The notes: generated by a model not told the origin, from the letters alone. 64,000 nucleotides of DNA from Physella acuta (GCF_028476545.1 NW_026731885.1:62001-126000), one strand, 5' to 3'. Counted from the first letter of the stretch, positions 12,601 to 27,600 are shown. Numbers and translations: made by a program.

Positions 12601-15600
12601 TCAAAACATCTTAAGACTGACACATCTGTGAATACATCTTAAGACTGACACATCTGTGAATGCATCTTAAGACTGACACATCTGTGAATACACCTTAAGG
12701 CTGACACATCTGTGAATACATCTTAAGACTGACACATCTGTGAATACATCTTAAGACTGACACATCTGTGAATACATCTTAAGACTGACACATCTGTGAA
12801 TACATCTTAAGGCTGACACATCTGTGAATACATCTTAAGACTGACACATCTGTGAATACATCTTAAGACTGACACATCTGTGAATACATCTTAAGACTGA
12901 CACATCTGTGAATACATCTTAAGACTGACACATCTGTGAACACACCTTAAGACTGACACATCTGTGAATACATCTTAAGACTGACACATCTGTGAATACA
13001 TCTTAAGACTGACACATCTCTGAATACATCTTAAGGCTGACACATCTGAAGACTGACACATCTGTGAATACACCTTAAGACTGACACATCTGTGAATACA
13101 TCTTAAGGCTGACACATCTGTGAATACATCTTAAGACTGACACATCTGTGAATACATCTTAAGACTGACACATCTGTGAATACATCTTAAGGCTGACACA
13201 TCTGTGAAAACATCTTAAGACTGACACATCTGAAGACTGACACATCTGTGAATACATCTTTAGACTGACACATCTCTGAATACATCTTAAGACTGACACA
13301 TCTGTCAAAACATCTTAAACATCTGTCAAATCGTCTGTGAATATTTCTCTAACTTGTGATTCTGGAGTAAACTATAGTTTGTTTAAAAGAAATTTGAACT
13401 AGAAGAATATTTTAAAGTCAATAGTAAATGTAGATTAAATTAAATTGATTAAATTGAATGATATTGAAACTAAATTTTGGAATTTCTTAATCAGAAATTT
13501 TTTCTCTCATTTATCTTGATCCAGGAACCATTTCTAATGAAAATGTTTATGATGTTTTAGATCTTACTTCTGTCAATGAAAGACATGAATCTGGCTAAAC
13601 TGACGTCCATTGATTTGCCCCTGTTTAACGGAATCATGTCTGATTTGTTCCCTGGTATTGAGACGCCTGTAGTTGATTACACAAAGGTAACGTTTCAAAC
13701 TTTTTTTTCTCTTCCCAAAGTTTGTGTATCTTTTCAAACTTTTTTATTCTTTGTGTATCTTTTTAATTATTTTTCCTCATCCTAAATTTTGTGTAGAACT
13801 ACTTGATATTTTAACATCAGAGAAAACACAATTATTTACATCACATCCTGTTAGAAAAGTTAATAAAATTAGAGCTTTCTGTAATCTTTTAAAGGTGAAG
13901 ACTGCTATTGAAGAAGAACTAAAGGAACAAAAGCTGCAAGTGAACAACCACACAGTGCTGAAGGTTGTGCAGCTGTTTGAAACCAAATCCTCTCGGCACT
14001 CTGTCATGATAGTTGGGGGGACCCAGTCGGCTAAAACAGTCACCTGGAGAGTCCTTCAAGCCACCATGGGCAGACTAAGCAAGGCAGGGGACGCTGCCTT
14101 CCAGCCAGTTAAAGTAAGTTTGTTTATAAGACAGGGGACAGCTGGTTAAAGTAAGTTTGTTTATAAGACAGGGGACAGCTGGTTAAAGTAAGTTTGTTTA
14201 TAAGACAGGGGACAGCTGGTTAAAGTAAGTTTGTTTATAAGACAGGGGACAGCTGGTTAAAGTAAGTTTGTTTATAAGACGGGACAGCTGGTTAAAGTAA
14301 GTTTGTTTATAAGACAGGGGACAGCTGGTTAAAGTAAGTTTGTTTATAAGACAGGGGACAGCTGGTTAAAGTAAGTTTGTTTATAAGACAGGGGACAGCT
14401 GGTTAAAGTAAGTTTGTTTATAAGACAGGGGACAGCTGGTTTAAGTAAGTTTGTTTATAAGACAGGGGACAGCTGGTTAAAGTAAGTTTGTTTATAAGAC
14501 AGGGGACAGCTGGTTAAAGTAAGTTTGTTTATAAGACAGGGGACAGCTGGTTAAAGTAAGTTTGTTTATAAGACAGGGGACAGCTGGTTAAAGTAAGTTT
14601 GTTTATAAGACAGGGGACAGCTGGTTAAAGTAAGTTTGTTTATAAGACAGGGGACAGCTGGTTAAAGTAAGTTTGTTTATAAGACAGGGGACAGCTGGTT
14701 TAAGTAAGTTTGTTTATAAGACAGGGGACAGCTGGTTAAAGTAAGTTTGTTTATAAGACAGGGGACAGCTGGTTAAAGTAAGTTTGTTTATAAGACAGGG
14801 GACAGCTGGTTAAAGTAAGTTTGTTTATAAGACAGGGGACAGCTGGTTAAAGTAAGTTTGTTTATAAGACAGGGGACAGCTGGTTAAAGTAAGTTTGTTT
14901 ATAAGACAGGGGACAGCTGGTTTAAGTAAGTTTGTTTATAAGACAGGGGACAGCTGGTTAAAGTAAGTTTGTTTATAACACAGGGGACAGCTGGTTAAAG
15001 TAAGTTTGTTTATAACACAGGGGACAGCTGGTTAAAGTAAGTTTGTTTATAAGACAGGGGACAGCTGGTTAAAGTAAGTTTGTTTATAAGACAGGGGACA
15101 GCTGGTTAAAGTAAGTTTGTTTATAAGACAGGGGACAGCTGGTTAAAGTAAGTTTGTTTATAAGACTGGGGACCCTGCCTTCCGGTCAGTTAAAGTGTTA
15201 GTTTACACTAAGCTGAATATTTCCTTTTATTTAATTTTATTGGGGGTCAGTGTGGTCGAGCCGGTAAAGCTCATGGTTGTTAAAATCGAAAAGATGAGGC
15301 TTGACAGCTAGGGACAGCAACTCATATAGGAGAGACAACTCCAAAATCAAACAACTGCTGCTTTGTACTTTGTTCTTGGCTATTGAAGCAATCCAAAACA
15401 AATAGCAGGTTGAAATTGGAGTTAACTTGGCACATAAGTTGACACGTAATACTTTATTGTGTTGGAGGGAATCTCTTCCAACACAAAAAATTAAGAACTC
15501 AGAAGAAGAAGAAAGAATAATTTTATTTAGTTGTAAAAATTATTTATAAAATCAATTATAACAATTTTTAAAATTTCTATTTTTAAGTTTAATTACATTA

Positions 15601-18600
15601 AGCCAAATACTAATTGATTAAATTGATAAAAAATATTTTTAAAATTATTTAATTTTTAGCAAAAATTTATGAAAAAGTATTTTTTTAAAATTTAAATTAC
15701 ATTTAACAAAAAAAAACAACCCATTGAGGTGGGATGATTAAAGAGTTTGTTTGGTTTCAGGAATTCCCACTGAACCCTAAAGCCCTGTCACTTGGGGAGC
15801 TGTATGGAGAGTTTGATCTGAGCACAAATGAGTGGACAGATGGCGTCTTGTCTGCTGTTATGAGACAGACATGTGCAGGTGTGTGGCTTTCATTTGTCTT
15901 GTTCCGTTTGGCAAACAATTTATAGTGAAGTAAATATACATCATTTCTCATTCTTTAAATTTTCAATTGTTGTCATTCAGATTTATTATCAAAGTTTATT
16001 AAAGCCTTCACATGGTAGACTTCTGGTAAGAGTTTGGGGGTAATGGGGACAACAACCAACATTATATTTGTGTATATTTATATATTAATATATAACTAAA
16101 ATCTTTATAAAATTACAATTTAAATTTAATTTTTTTTTACCAGCATCAGGTAAAAAGCCAAATGAGAAATTGATTGTTGGCTCTGTGTATATTAAATGTC
16201 CTATGTTAATCATGTTAATTGGTTGATTTTTCCTTTTCTATTGACAGATGAAAAGCTAGATGAGATATTGATTGTTAACCCTGTGTACATAAAATGTCCT
16301 ATGTTAATTAGTTTTTTATTTGATTTTCTATTGACAGATGAAAAGTTAGATGAGAAATGGATCGTCTTTGATGGACCTGTGGACACGCTTTGGATTGAGA
16401 GCATGAACTCAGTCATGGACGACAACAAAATTCTGACTCTGATCAACGGAGAGCGTATCTCCATGCCGGAGCAGGTGTCCCTGTTGTTTGAGGTGGAGGA
16501 TCTGTCAGTGGCCTCCCCTGCCACAGTGTCCAGGGCTGGCATGGTGTACTGCGACTACAAAGATTTGGGCTGGATGCCTTTTGTCGACTCCTGGCTCAAC
16601 AGAAAAACTAACAAGGTCGGCTGAAAATTTCAAGAAGGGCTTTGGTTTTTTTTTTTGTTATTTGCTAACTGGTTGAAGTAAAAACTAAAGGGTTTCTCTT
16701 CAGGTGGAGTCAGATGTTTAAAATACTTTAACTTTCAAAATACTTTAACTATCAATACAATTTATTTAAAGTAAGGGTTAGCTAGCATATCTCTGGTTGC
16801 TAATGTAAAAGAAAGGTCACATCTTAGTAATTAATAACTGATAAATTAATTATAAATTAACATGTGTATTCTTTAAAATAATCTTTTTTTTTTTAAATTA
16901 ATTCAAAACGTATGATTTCATAGTCCCCATAGTCTGGTAGTGTGAAAAAAAATACTACTCGTTATGTATTATTTCCTTGTGTAATGCGGTGAAATGCTAT
17001 CTCACTGCAGTAACTTTACAATGGATTAATTTCATTTCCATCAGGCATTAGTGGAGGAACTGAGGAAATGTTTCGACAAATATGTTGTCAAGATGTTAGA
17101 CTTCAAGGCCCTCAACTGCAAGGAGTTGGTGCCAATAGCAGAGTTGAATGGAGTGGCATCCCTTTGCAAACTTTTTGATGCTCTTGGCACTGTGGAAAAT
17201 GGGGTAAGTTCAAGTCCATAGTTTCTTTTATTTTGTTAGATAATTTAGCTCATTTATTTATTCATTATTTTTAGTTCTATTCCAAATTAAATTTGAAATA
17301 TACGAGAGTTTAAACAATTATGTATAATAATAAAAAAAAATTTCAACTTACGACAAAATCTTCTTGTTTTAATGAACACAGGTTGACCCCAATGACCAGG
17401 ACACTTTCTCCAGAACTGTTGAAATTTGGTTCCAGTTCTGCCTGATCTGGTCAATCTGTAGCTCCGTGGACGAGGAAGGAAGGAAAAAAATTGACAACTA
17501 TGTGCGGGAGATGGAGGGCACTTTCCCCAACAAGGACTCCATTTTTGAATACTATGTTGATGTGAAGAACAAAACCTGGCTACACTGGGAGGAGAGGCTG
17601 AAGGAAGGCTGGAAGTACAACCCTAAGTAAGTAGAGGATAAGAGTTGTAGGGGTTGTTGTTGTTGTTATAAGTATAAGATTTTACACTTATGCAGGGGAT
17701 ATAGTTCTATTTTAGAAGATAAAAGTTATAGGGGTCGTTATTGTTGTTGTAAGTATAAGATTTATAGACAAGTAAGGGATACAGTTCTGTTCTAGAAAAA
17801 AAAGTTGTTGGGGTCTATGTTGCTGTTCTAAGTATAAGATTTATACACTGAAGCAGGGATATAGTTCTGCTCTAAGCTTATACAAAAGTGATTAAGAATG
17901 TAATCATGTAGAGACTTCTAAGCTTTTTCAGTACACATTATAGGAATCCATGCTGTTTACTGTTATAAAAATAATGGTGTAATTGTTATATTTAATCAAA
18001 AACATTTTTTAAATTTTTAGTTCACAAATGCAAACGTCTTTGAACTCTTATTATCTTGAAATCTAATTCATTTATCTCCATATTTTTTACTGCGAATTGC
18101 TCCAATAAGTCCTAAATTAATCACAGAATGAATCATAAACATTAGAAAGTTTTTTTTTTAAATTATGGTGTCAAAAACAATTTTTGGTGACACCACCAGT
18201 TTTAAAACAAAATTTACAATTTCAGTGTGCCATTTTTCAAACTGATTGTGCCGACTGTGGATACCATCCGCTACCAGTTCCTGTGTTCTGCACTGATCAG
18301 CACACAGAACCCAGTCCTTCTGGTGGGTTCTGTGGGCACAGGAAAAACTTCTGTCATAGAGAGCACCCTCTCCAAGTTTGACAAGTCTGAATTCTCTGTG
18401 CTTTCAGTCAACATGTCTGCTCAGGTAATGTTGGTGGTGTGCTGTGTAATGTTGGTGGTGTGATGTACTGTGTAATGGTGGTGGTGTGATGTACTGTGTA
18501 ATGGTGGTGTGATGTACTGTGTAATGGTGGTGGTGTGATGTACTGTGTAATGTTGGTGGCGTGATGTACTGTGTAATGTTGGTGGTGTGATGTACTGTGT

Positions 18601-21600
18601 AATGTTGGTGGTGTGATGTACTGTGTAATGGTGGTGGTGTGATGTACTGTGTAATGTTGGTGGTGTGATGTACTGTGTAACGTTGGTGGTGTGATGTACT
18701 GGTGGTGGTGTGATGTACTGTGTAATGGTGGTGGTGTGATGTACTGTGTAATGGTGGTGGTGTGATGTACTGTGTAATGTTGGTGGTGTGATGTACTGTG
18801 TAACGTTGGTGGTGTGATGTACTGGTGGTGGTGTGATGTACTGTGTAATGGTGGTGGTGTGATGTACTGTGTAATGGTGGTGGTGTGATGTACTGTGTAA
18901 TGTTGGTGGTGTGATGTACTGTGTAATGTTGATGGTGTGATGTACTGTGTAATGTTGATGGTGTGATGTGCTGTGTAATGTTGTGGTACTGAATAGAGCA
19001 TGTCAATTTGTATTGATGTTTTTATAATGGGGTGTGTAAAGCACGAATCCAATGTGAAGTTTGTTTTTATGTTAAGCAATATAAAACCAAGGATTATTCT
19101 TATATTATTATCAGCTACCTTTTTGTCAAACATTATTAAACAAAACAAGATTTAAACAAATAATTACCTTAATAAACAGTGTTTGCAGATTTAAAGATAC
19201 TAAGTACAAAAAACCCATTTAAATTTGATCAACCCCAGGCAGTACTAAGTAAATTTATTCAGTTGTTTAGACCTGTGGGGTCATTAACTTGGGTGCTATG
19301 TGTTGTCAGCTTCCTACCCAGTTAAACTATGTAAGGTGCACATTAACCAAGATTTTAAAAAGGGACTTGTTTTCCTTTGTATCACATCTTTTATTTAAAG
19401 TGAATATTGAAATTATTTTAAATGTATTTAACCTCTGATATATAATATTGTGTTAATCTTGTTAAGCAAAGGTTCTTCAGTTGTTTTTTGTCTTAGTATA
19501 TTCTGTATCAAAACAAGGTTAATAGAATATTGTATTTAAAATTTTAAATGCATTATTTCCCTTTGGCCACAGACTACGTCAAACCAAGTTCAGAACATCA
19601 TAGAATCCCGCGTGGAGAAACGCACTAAAGGTGTGTACGTTCCACTGGGGGGTAAAAAAATGATCACATTCATGGATGACCTAAACATGCCAGCTAAGGA
19701 CACTTTTGGTTCTCAGGTAAGGGTTGTTAGCTTACAAATTAGCCAAATTTAAGCTCCTCTAAATCAACAATTTAACATTTTAGGAACTTATCAGCTCAAA
19801 AATGTGATATTTTTGTAATAATGTGCTAGTCTGTACTTTGACTGTACCTTTAAAAACCTTGATAATAATGTGCTTATCTTGTACTTTGACTGTACCTTTA
19901 AAACCTTGATAATAATGTGCTTATCTGTGCTTTGACTGTACCTTTAAAAACCTTGATAATAATGTGCTTATCTTGTACTTTGACTGTACCTTTAAAACCT
20001 TGATAATAATGTGCTTATCTGTGCTTTGACTGTACCTTTAAAACCTTGATAATAATGTGCTTATCTTGTACTTTGACTGTACCTTTAAAAACCTTGATAA
20101 TAATGTGCTTATCTTGTACTTTGACTGTACCTTTAAAAACCTTGATAATAATGTGCTTATCTGTGCTTTGACTGTACCATTAAAAACCTTGATAATAATG
20201 TGCTTATCTGTGCTTTGACTGTACCATTAAAATCCTTGAAATGTTTCCCTGCAGCCTCCGTTGGAGCTCATAAAACTGTGGCTGGACTACGGCTTCTGGT
20301 ACGACAGAGAGAGACAGACCATCAAGTACATCAAGGACATGCTGCTTGTCAGCGCCATGGGCCCACCTGGTGGCGGCCGCATGGTCATCTCTCGACGTCT
20401 GCAGAGTCGTTTCAACCTCATCAACATGACTTTCCCACAGGTAAGTTTCAACCTTATCAACATGACTTTCCCACAGGTAAGTTTCAACCTTATCAACATG
20501 ACTTTCCCACAGGTAAGTTTCAACCTTACCAACATGACTTTCCCACAGGTAAGTTTCAACCTTATCAACATGACTTTCCCACAGGTAAGTTTCTACCTCA
20601 TCAACATGACTTTCCCACAGGTAAGTTTCAACCTCATCAACATGACTTTCCCACAGGTAAGTTTCAACCTTATCAACATGACTTTCCCACAGGTAAGTTT
20701 CAACTTTACCAACATGACTTTCCCACAGGTAAGTTTCAACTTTATCAACATGACTTTCCCACAGGTAAGTTTCAACTTTATCAACATGACTTTCCCACAG
20801 GTACAGTAATAATTCATTTGATATTTTACAGTTTGGTTATTTTTGTCTAGCAGTTGAGTGTTGGTGGTGCCCTAAATCAATTAAAATTGAATTTGATTTA
20901 TTCTCTCACCATTACATGTTGTTCAGTAGAAACTGATGTCATTCAATGATCATGACATGTAATTCACACAGCATGAGATGTAATTAAATTATCATGATGT
21001 GCCATTCGTGTATCATGGCTTTTTATAAAGTACTCAGTATAACATGTCATCCACTCATTATGGGATGTCATCCACTCATGATGACATGTGATATAACATT
21101 GTATTGACATTCTCTACCAGGAGTCCCAGATCAAGAGAATCTTTGGCAGCATGATCAACCAGAAGCTTCAGGACTTTGAGGAGGAGGTGAAGCCCATAGG
21201 AGACATCATGACACAAGCCACCATTGAGATGTACCAGGCCATCGTCCAGAGGTTCTTACCCACCCCAACCAGGATACACTACCTCTTCAATTTAAGGGAC
21301 ATTTCAAAGGTAAACATTCAATTTAAGGGACATTTCAAAGGTAAACATTCAATTTTAGGGACATTTCTGAGGTAAACATTCAATTTAAGGGACATTTCAA
21401 AGGTAAACATTCAATTTTAGAGACATTTCTGAGGTAAACATTCAATTTAAGGGACATTTCAAAGGTAAACATTCAATTTTAGGGACAATTCTAAGGTAAA
21501 CATTCAATTTAAGGGACATTTTTAAGGGAAACATTCAATAAAAGGGGCATTTCTGATGGACATTTCCAAGGTAGAAATGGTCATTTTATTCAAGACAACT

Positions 21601-24600
21601 GCACTTAACCTAAGTACCTATTAAAACAAAAATATATCTTATTTTACTGTCTTTGACTGAAATAATTTTCATTCTTCTCTTAAATCTATGATTAAGGCTG
21701 AGATTGAACATAACAATGTACTATTAGACTTTAAAAAAAACTACACTAGTCCAATTTTGTTGTTCATTCTCCTGGTTTGTTCATACTTTAATGTGGCTCA
21801 TTAAATCACCACTTATAGTTGTGATACCATTAAGTTTGAGTAATTAATATAAAACTAACAATAACAGAAATCTAATAATTCTCTTCATTTTTAACGCATC
21901 TGTTTTTTTTAAAAAAAAAGTAAAGATGTTAATGTTTCATTTTTTTTTTCAAATTTGACAAGATATTTCAAGGCTTGCTAAGGGCTAACAAAAATTATCA
22001 TGATACAAAGCATGCCATGACAAGGCTTTGGATACATGAATGCTTCAGGTTAGTCACACCTTTGTTAAAAACCTGGCTACTTTGATATGTTTTTAAAACG
22101 AGTTAAACAGCTCTTATCTTGATACATTGTATTTAAGTGTGAATATTTGAAGACCACTTAATAACTTTTAAAATCGTATTTCATATTTTTTCAGAGTATT
22201 TTCAGATCGATTGATAGACTCAAAGGACAATAATGCTTTTATTGAACTTCTCTCTGAAAAACTTGGAGTCTTGTTTGACCAGACATACCATAACATTTGT
22301 CACAACAAAATACCTCCACTGTTTGGTTAGTGAACTTAAGCATACCTTGACTTTTTGTTAACACTATTGTAAAATCCATCAGATCTATGGGTTGTTTTTT
22401 TATAACTTGAAAATATCTTGAATTTATTGTAACCTTACAGTAAAATACATTGATGTTATGGTAAATTTATGGTAAAATACCTAATATATTTATACTTGCA
22501 GTAAAGGTCTTAAAGACAAAAGTTTCAACTATTTACTTAATCCTGTATAAACTATATTCATCTGAGATACTTTATGCACCCAGAGAAAGTGTATGAAAAC
22601 AAGTTTTAATTTAATTATTTAACCTTTTTAAAACTGTATAGGAGATTTCATGCACCCAGAGAATGTGTATGAAAAGTTTGAATAAATTATTGAACCTTTT
22701 TAAAACTTTGTGTAGGAGACTTTATGCACCCAGAGAATGTGTATGAAGAGTTTGAATAAATTATTGAACCTTTTTAAAACTTTGTGTAGGAGACTTCATG
22801 CACCCAGAGAATGTGTATGAAGACATCCAGCATGCGGAGAAGTTGAAGAAGTTCATGCTGGAGCAGCTCAATGACTACAACAACACACCCAACACTGTGT
22901 CTATGGACCTAGTGCTCTTCAGAGATGCCATTGAACACAGTGAGTTCTACATCCAATTTTTCCCAAATATTTCTGTACTGTGATCTGCTCATATTTTTCT
23001 TCCATCACTTGTGTTTTGACTTTTGTTAAAATCACTATTTTCATGCTACCACTTATTAAGAAATATTTTTCTTTAGTTTCCAAGATTGTGATTGGGCAGC
23101 CCTTAGGAAATTTTTCAGTTTTGTTTCCAAGATTGTGTGTCATTCGACAGCCCTAGGGAACTTTAAATATTTATATTTTTGTCTAGTTTCCAAGATTGTG
23201 TATGTGATTAGACAGCCCCAAATTTTTAAAAATACTTATATTTTTGTCTAGTTTCCAAGATTGTGCGTGTGATTAGACAGCCCAAATTTTAAAAAAAATT
23301 TATATTTTTGTCTAGTTTCCAAGATTGTGCGTGTGATTAGACAGCCCAAAATAAAAAAAAAAATTTTCTATTTTTGTCTAGTTTCCAAGATTGTGCGTGT
23401 GATTAGACAGCCCAAATTTTTTTTAAAAATTATATTTTTGTCTAGTCTCCAAGATTGTGCGTGTGATTAGACAGCCCAAAATATAAAAATATTTCTATTT
23501 TTGTCTAGTTTCCAAGATTGTGTATGTGATTAGACAGCCCCAAATTTTTAAAAATACTTATATTTTTGTCTAGTTTCCAAGATTGTGCGTGTGATTAGAC
23601 AGCCCAAAATAAAAAATATTTATATTTTTGTCTAGTTTCCAAGATTGTGCGATTAGACAGCCCAAAATTTAAAAATTTATATTTTTGTTAAGTTTCCAAG
23701 ATTTTGTATGTGATTAGACAGCCCCAAATAAAAAAAAATGTATATTTTTGTCAAGTTTCCAAGATTGTGCGTGTGATAAGACAGCCCCGAGGCAACATGC
23801 TGCTGATTGGTATTGGTGGCAGTGGTCGTCAGAGCTTGACCAGGCTTGCGTCTTTCTTGTGTGACTATTCAGTCTTCCAAATTGAAGTCAGCAAGATCTA
23901 CAGAAAACAGGAGTTCAGAGATGGTATGCTCTTTTTTTTTTTTTATAAATTTTATTTATAATTTTATTGGCTGTTTTTCTAATTGAAAAGTGTTTGTTAA
24001 AATTAGAAGTAACATAATTAAATCTCTGAGGATCAGCAACTTAAATGATGTTTGAATCTTCACAGTTATGTTATTTAGGCTTTTTGATTCTTAGAGAAAC
24101 TTTTGTGTTTTATTGTTGAGCTATAATAATAGAATCCTAATACTTGTTCCTCTGTTTTGTGAGTTAAAAATTGACAATTGCAGATTTGAAAAAGCTGTAC
24201 TCTCTAGCTGGGGTTACCAACAAACCCACAGTTTTCTTATTCAATGACATCCAGGCTGTTGAGGAGGATTTCTTTGAAGATATAAACAATATCTTGAGCA
24301 GTGGAGAAGTACCCAACTTGTACAAGAGTGATGAATTTGAAGAGGTTTGTGGGTTAAGGAACTTTTTTATAAAATGTTTTTTTTTTAAGCCAAATTAATT
24401 TTTTATATTAAATTTAATTTTCTTAAATTTTTTCTAGAATATTTTTCTTAAATCTTTATTATTTATGTTTGATAATCCTTTATCTAAAATTAATTAGGCC
24501 TTTAAAAATTGTAATTAGGTCAAAAACGCCCTAATGGACGATGTGAAAAAACTTGGACTGGATGAGAGCACCCAAAGTGTTTTTAATTTCCTGATTGACA

Positions 24601-27600
24601 GAGTGCGAGCAAACCTTCATGTTGTCCTCTGTATGAGCCCAATAGGAGAAGCTTTCAGGTCAGGGCTTGTTTCATTTGATGTATTACGGCTTGTTGTATT
24701 GCATGTATTACGGCTTGTTGTATTGCATGTATTACGGCATGCGTTATTTGATGTATTACGGCTTGCTGTATTTGATGTATTATGGCTTCCTGTATTTGAT
24801 GTATAACGGCTTGCTTTATTTGATGTAGTACAGGTTTGTGGAGTCTGACAATGATCTTTCCCTGATTTTTGTGCGAATTGTTGTTTTTTTCAGAAACCGC
24901 ATGAGAATGTTCCCAGCGTTTGTCAACTGTACGACCATTGATTGGTTCAGTGAGTGGCCGGCTGAGGCTCTACTAGAAGTGGCTGACAAGTACCTGGTTG
25001 ACATGACTTTGGGGACTGATGAAGCTGTAAGTTGGTCCCACCCACTACCCCACCCCCTTACCCCAACATCCACCCATTGATTCAGCCTCAGCTAAAAATG
25101 ACAGACAAATATGTAGTTGGCATGACTCTAGAGAATGATGAAACTGTAAGTTGGTTTTTAACCACAACACCATCCCATCCTCTACCTCTGTGGGTGTGGC
25201 TGGCATTGGTTGACAAATATGTAGTTACCATGACACTAGGAATGATCAAGCTGTCAGTCTCAACCCCTTACACACCTCATCCTTTGAGCATTTGTTGACT
25301 ACAGCCAATGATCACTGAATGAGAAAACTAATACAGCCAATGACTGACTTAGTGATAGACCAGATCAGCTGTTGTTACAAACTAGATCACTGAATGAGAA
25401 AATATATACTGACTGTGAGTTACTAACTCTTAGGAATACATTACACCAACAGTGCTGAATTTTCTGCTCAGAATATTTTGTTTGTTTTCTTGTATGCTCT
25501 TGTGGTGATTTTTTTTATCATATGATTTTTATTGCTAGTATTTGTTTTTATTGAACCATCTAACAAAAATAAAAATATTTAATAAATTTTATTTAAACAT
25601 TTTTTCACACAGGATAAGGAACGCTACAATTTGGTAAGACACTATTTAACACTTGCGTTTATTATATCATTTTTAAACACAAACTTTTTTTTTTATTTAC
25701 CAAACTTTATTATTTTAAAAAAATAATTTTTAAATTACATTACTAAGAGCTGTATTTTTTTAGAAGTTTGTCATCGTTGCTCCCATTGTAGGACAAGAAC
25801 AAACACGCCCTGGCCCAGATGTTTACCATCATGCACAAGTCAGTGTCTGAGTTCTCCAGCAAGATGTTTGAAGAAATGAAGCGCCACAACTACGTCACAC
25901 CCACTAACTACTTAGAGCTGGTAGCTGGCTATAAAAAGTAATTTTGATCTTCTTGTTTAGAAGTTGTTTTGTAAATGTATATTATTGTTGAAAAGATACA
26001 TTTAATATGCTTCACCCTTTTTAAGTAGAAAAATTTTGTTAAGGGTCGTCCATAAATGACGTCACACTGGTAGAGAGGGAGGGGGGTCCGTAATTTTGTG
26101 ACGGTGTGTGATGAGGGGGAGGGGGGGGGGGGGGGGTTCAGATGGTGCGACGTCACACTTTTGCATTATAAAAAAGCAATGTTAGAAAACGAATTTTAGC
26201 AGTTATTTTGTGTTTTAGAAAACTGTTTTAATAAATTGTAATAACAATTGATTAAAATACTCTATTTTGACAGAGTTCAGACAAGATTTTGGAAAAAAAT
26301 ATAGCTGTTTAAAAAAATTCAATTCAATTTTGAGGGGGGGGTTGTAGACTGAGGTGTGACGTCATTTTAGGGGGGGGGGTCTGGCTTTTGTGATGACGTG
26401 TGATGGAGGGGAGGGGGGGGGAGGTAAAAATCGTCCAAAAAATGGTGACGTCATTTATGGATGACCCCTTAGACATATTACCTAAGTAAGACATGATGTA
26501 GAAAATCCTTTAAATATTATAATAAACTAAAACATTATTACTTACATTTTATTAAACCAATAAAACTTTTTAAAAATTTCAACAATAATTCTACAATAAA
26601 TTAACCTCTCATAATTAGCTCTTGAAAAAAATGTACAATCCCGAAGGGTTTAACTTTTGGGTTCTACATGTGTTTGTCCGTGTTAGGCTGCTGTATGAAA
26701 AGGCCAAGGAACTGACTGAAGGCAGGGATAAACTCCGGAATGGTCTGAGTAAGATCGATGACACCAGGGAAAAAGTTGAGAAGATGAAAGTGGAGTTGGA
26801 GGACGCTAAGCTGAAAGTGGCGGCCTACCAAAAGCAGTGCGATGAATTCCTCAAGACTCTAGTCCAACAGAAGAGAGAAGCTGATGAGCAACAGAAGGTA
26901 AATATTTGAAGGAAAGATAACTCTAAACATTTATTTTGTTGACCTGGACTTATTAACCCATATTATCCCAAGGTCTCAAATTTTTATAATTTTTTTATAT
27001 GGTTTAGCTTTTGGGCACTGAATGAAGGAATGACTATAGATTTTTTTTTAAATCAATACTTTTTTAAATATCGATTTTTAAAAAACGGCCCATAAATGGG
27101 ACGCTAGCAACGAACGGCCCTATGTACATTTATTGAAAAATAAAATCATTTATCACGAAATATGGCTAATCACGCGAAAATTAAGCTGTATACTGATTGT
27201 GTATTGTTAGACCAATGATTACATTGTTTAGAACAGCTAAAAATACTGATACTTTTCAATTGGGTTAGCCATACCATGGTCTAAAATGCAGAAATTATGT
27301 TCAAAAGTCTAGTTTTCTTTCAATCTAGCATCCATCAAAGTGAAATAAGTAAAGCTGTGACTAGTACATCTAATTATACACACATGATCACAAATATTGT
27401 TATTATTCATCGAAACTGTAATATAATTAAATATAAAGAATTGATTTTGGGGGGGGGGGTACTTGAAATTTTCAGGGGGGGTGGACTTAAATTTCAGGGG
27501 GAGGGTGGACACTGGTAAAAGTATGTTTTCTATATAAATTCCATTTTGTTCTGGGGGCAGAGCCCCCCGCCCCCCTCCTCCGAAATGATGCCTGAAAGAA

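Noticed and set aside
18404-19148. Two overlapping minus-strand frames of 200 and 246 codons rich in His and Thr
   Set aside because: They are the 27-bp array read backwards; two frames are open at once, which shows low complexity and not coding.
24838-25298. + strand frames extending the AAA4 exon
   Set aside because: Conserved sequence ends at GTDEA (25026), followed by gtaagt; the rest is decayed copies of the same exon end in the intron.
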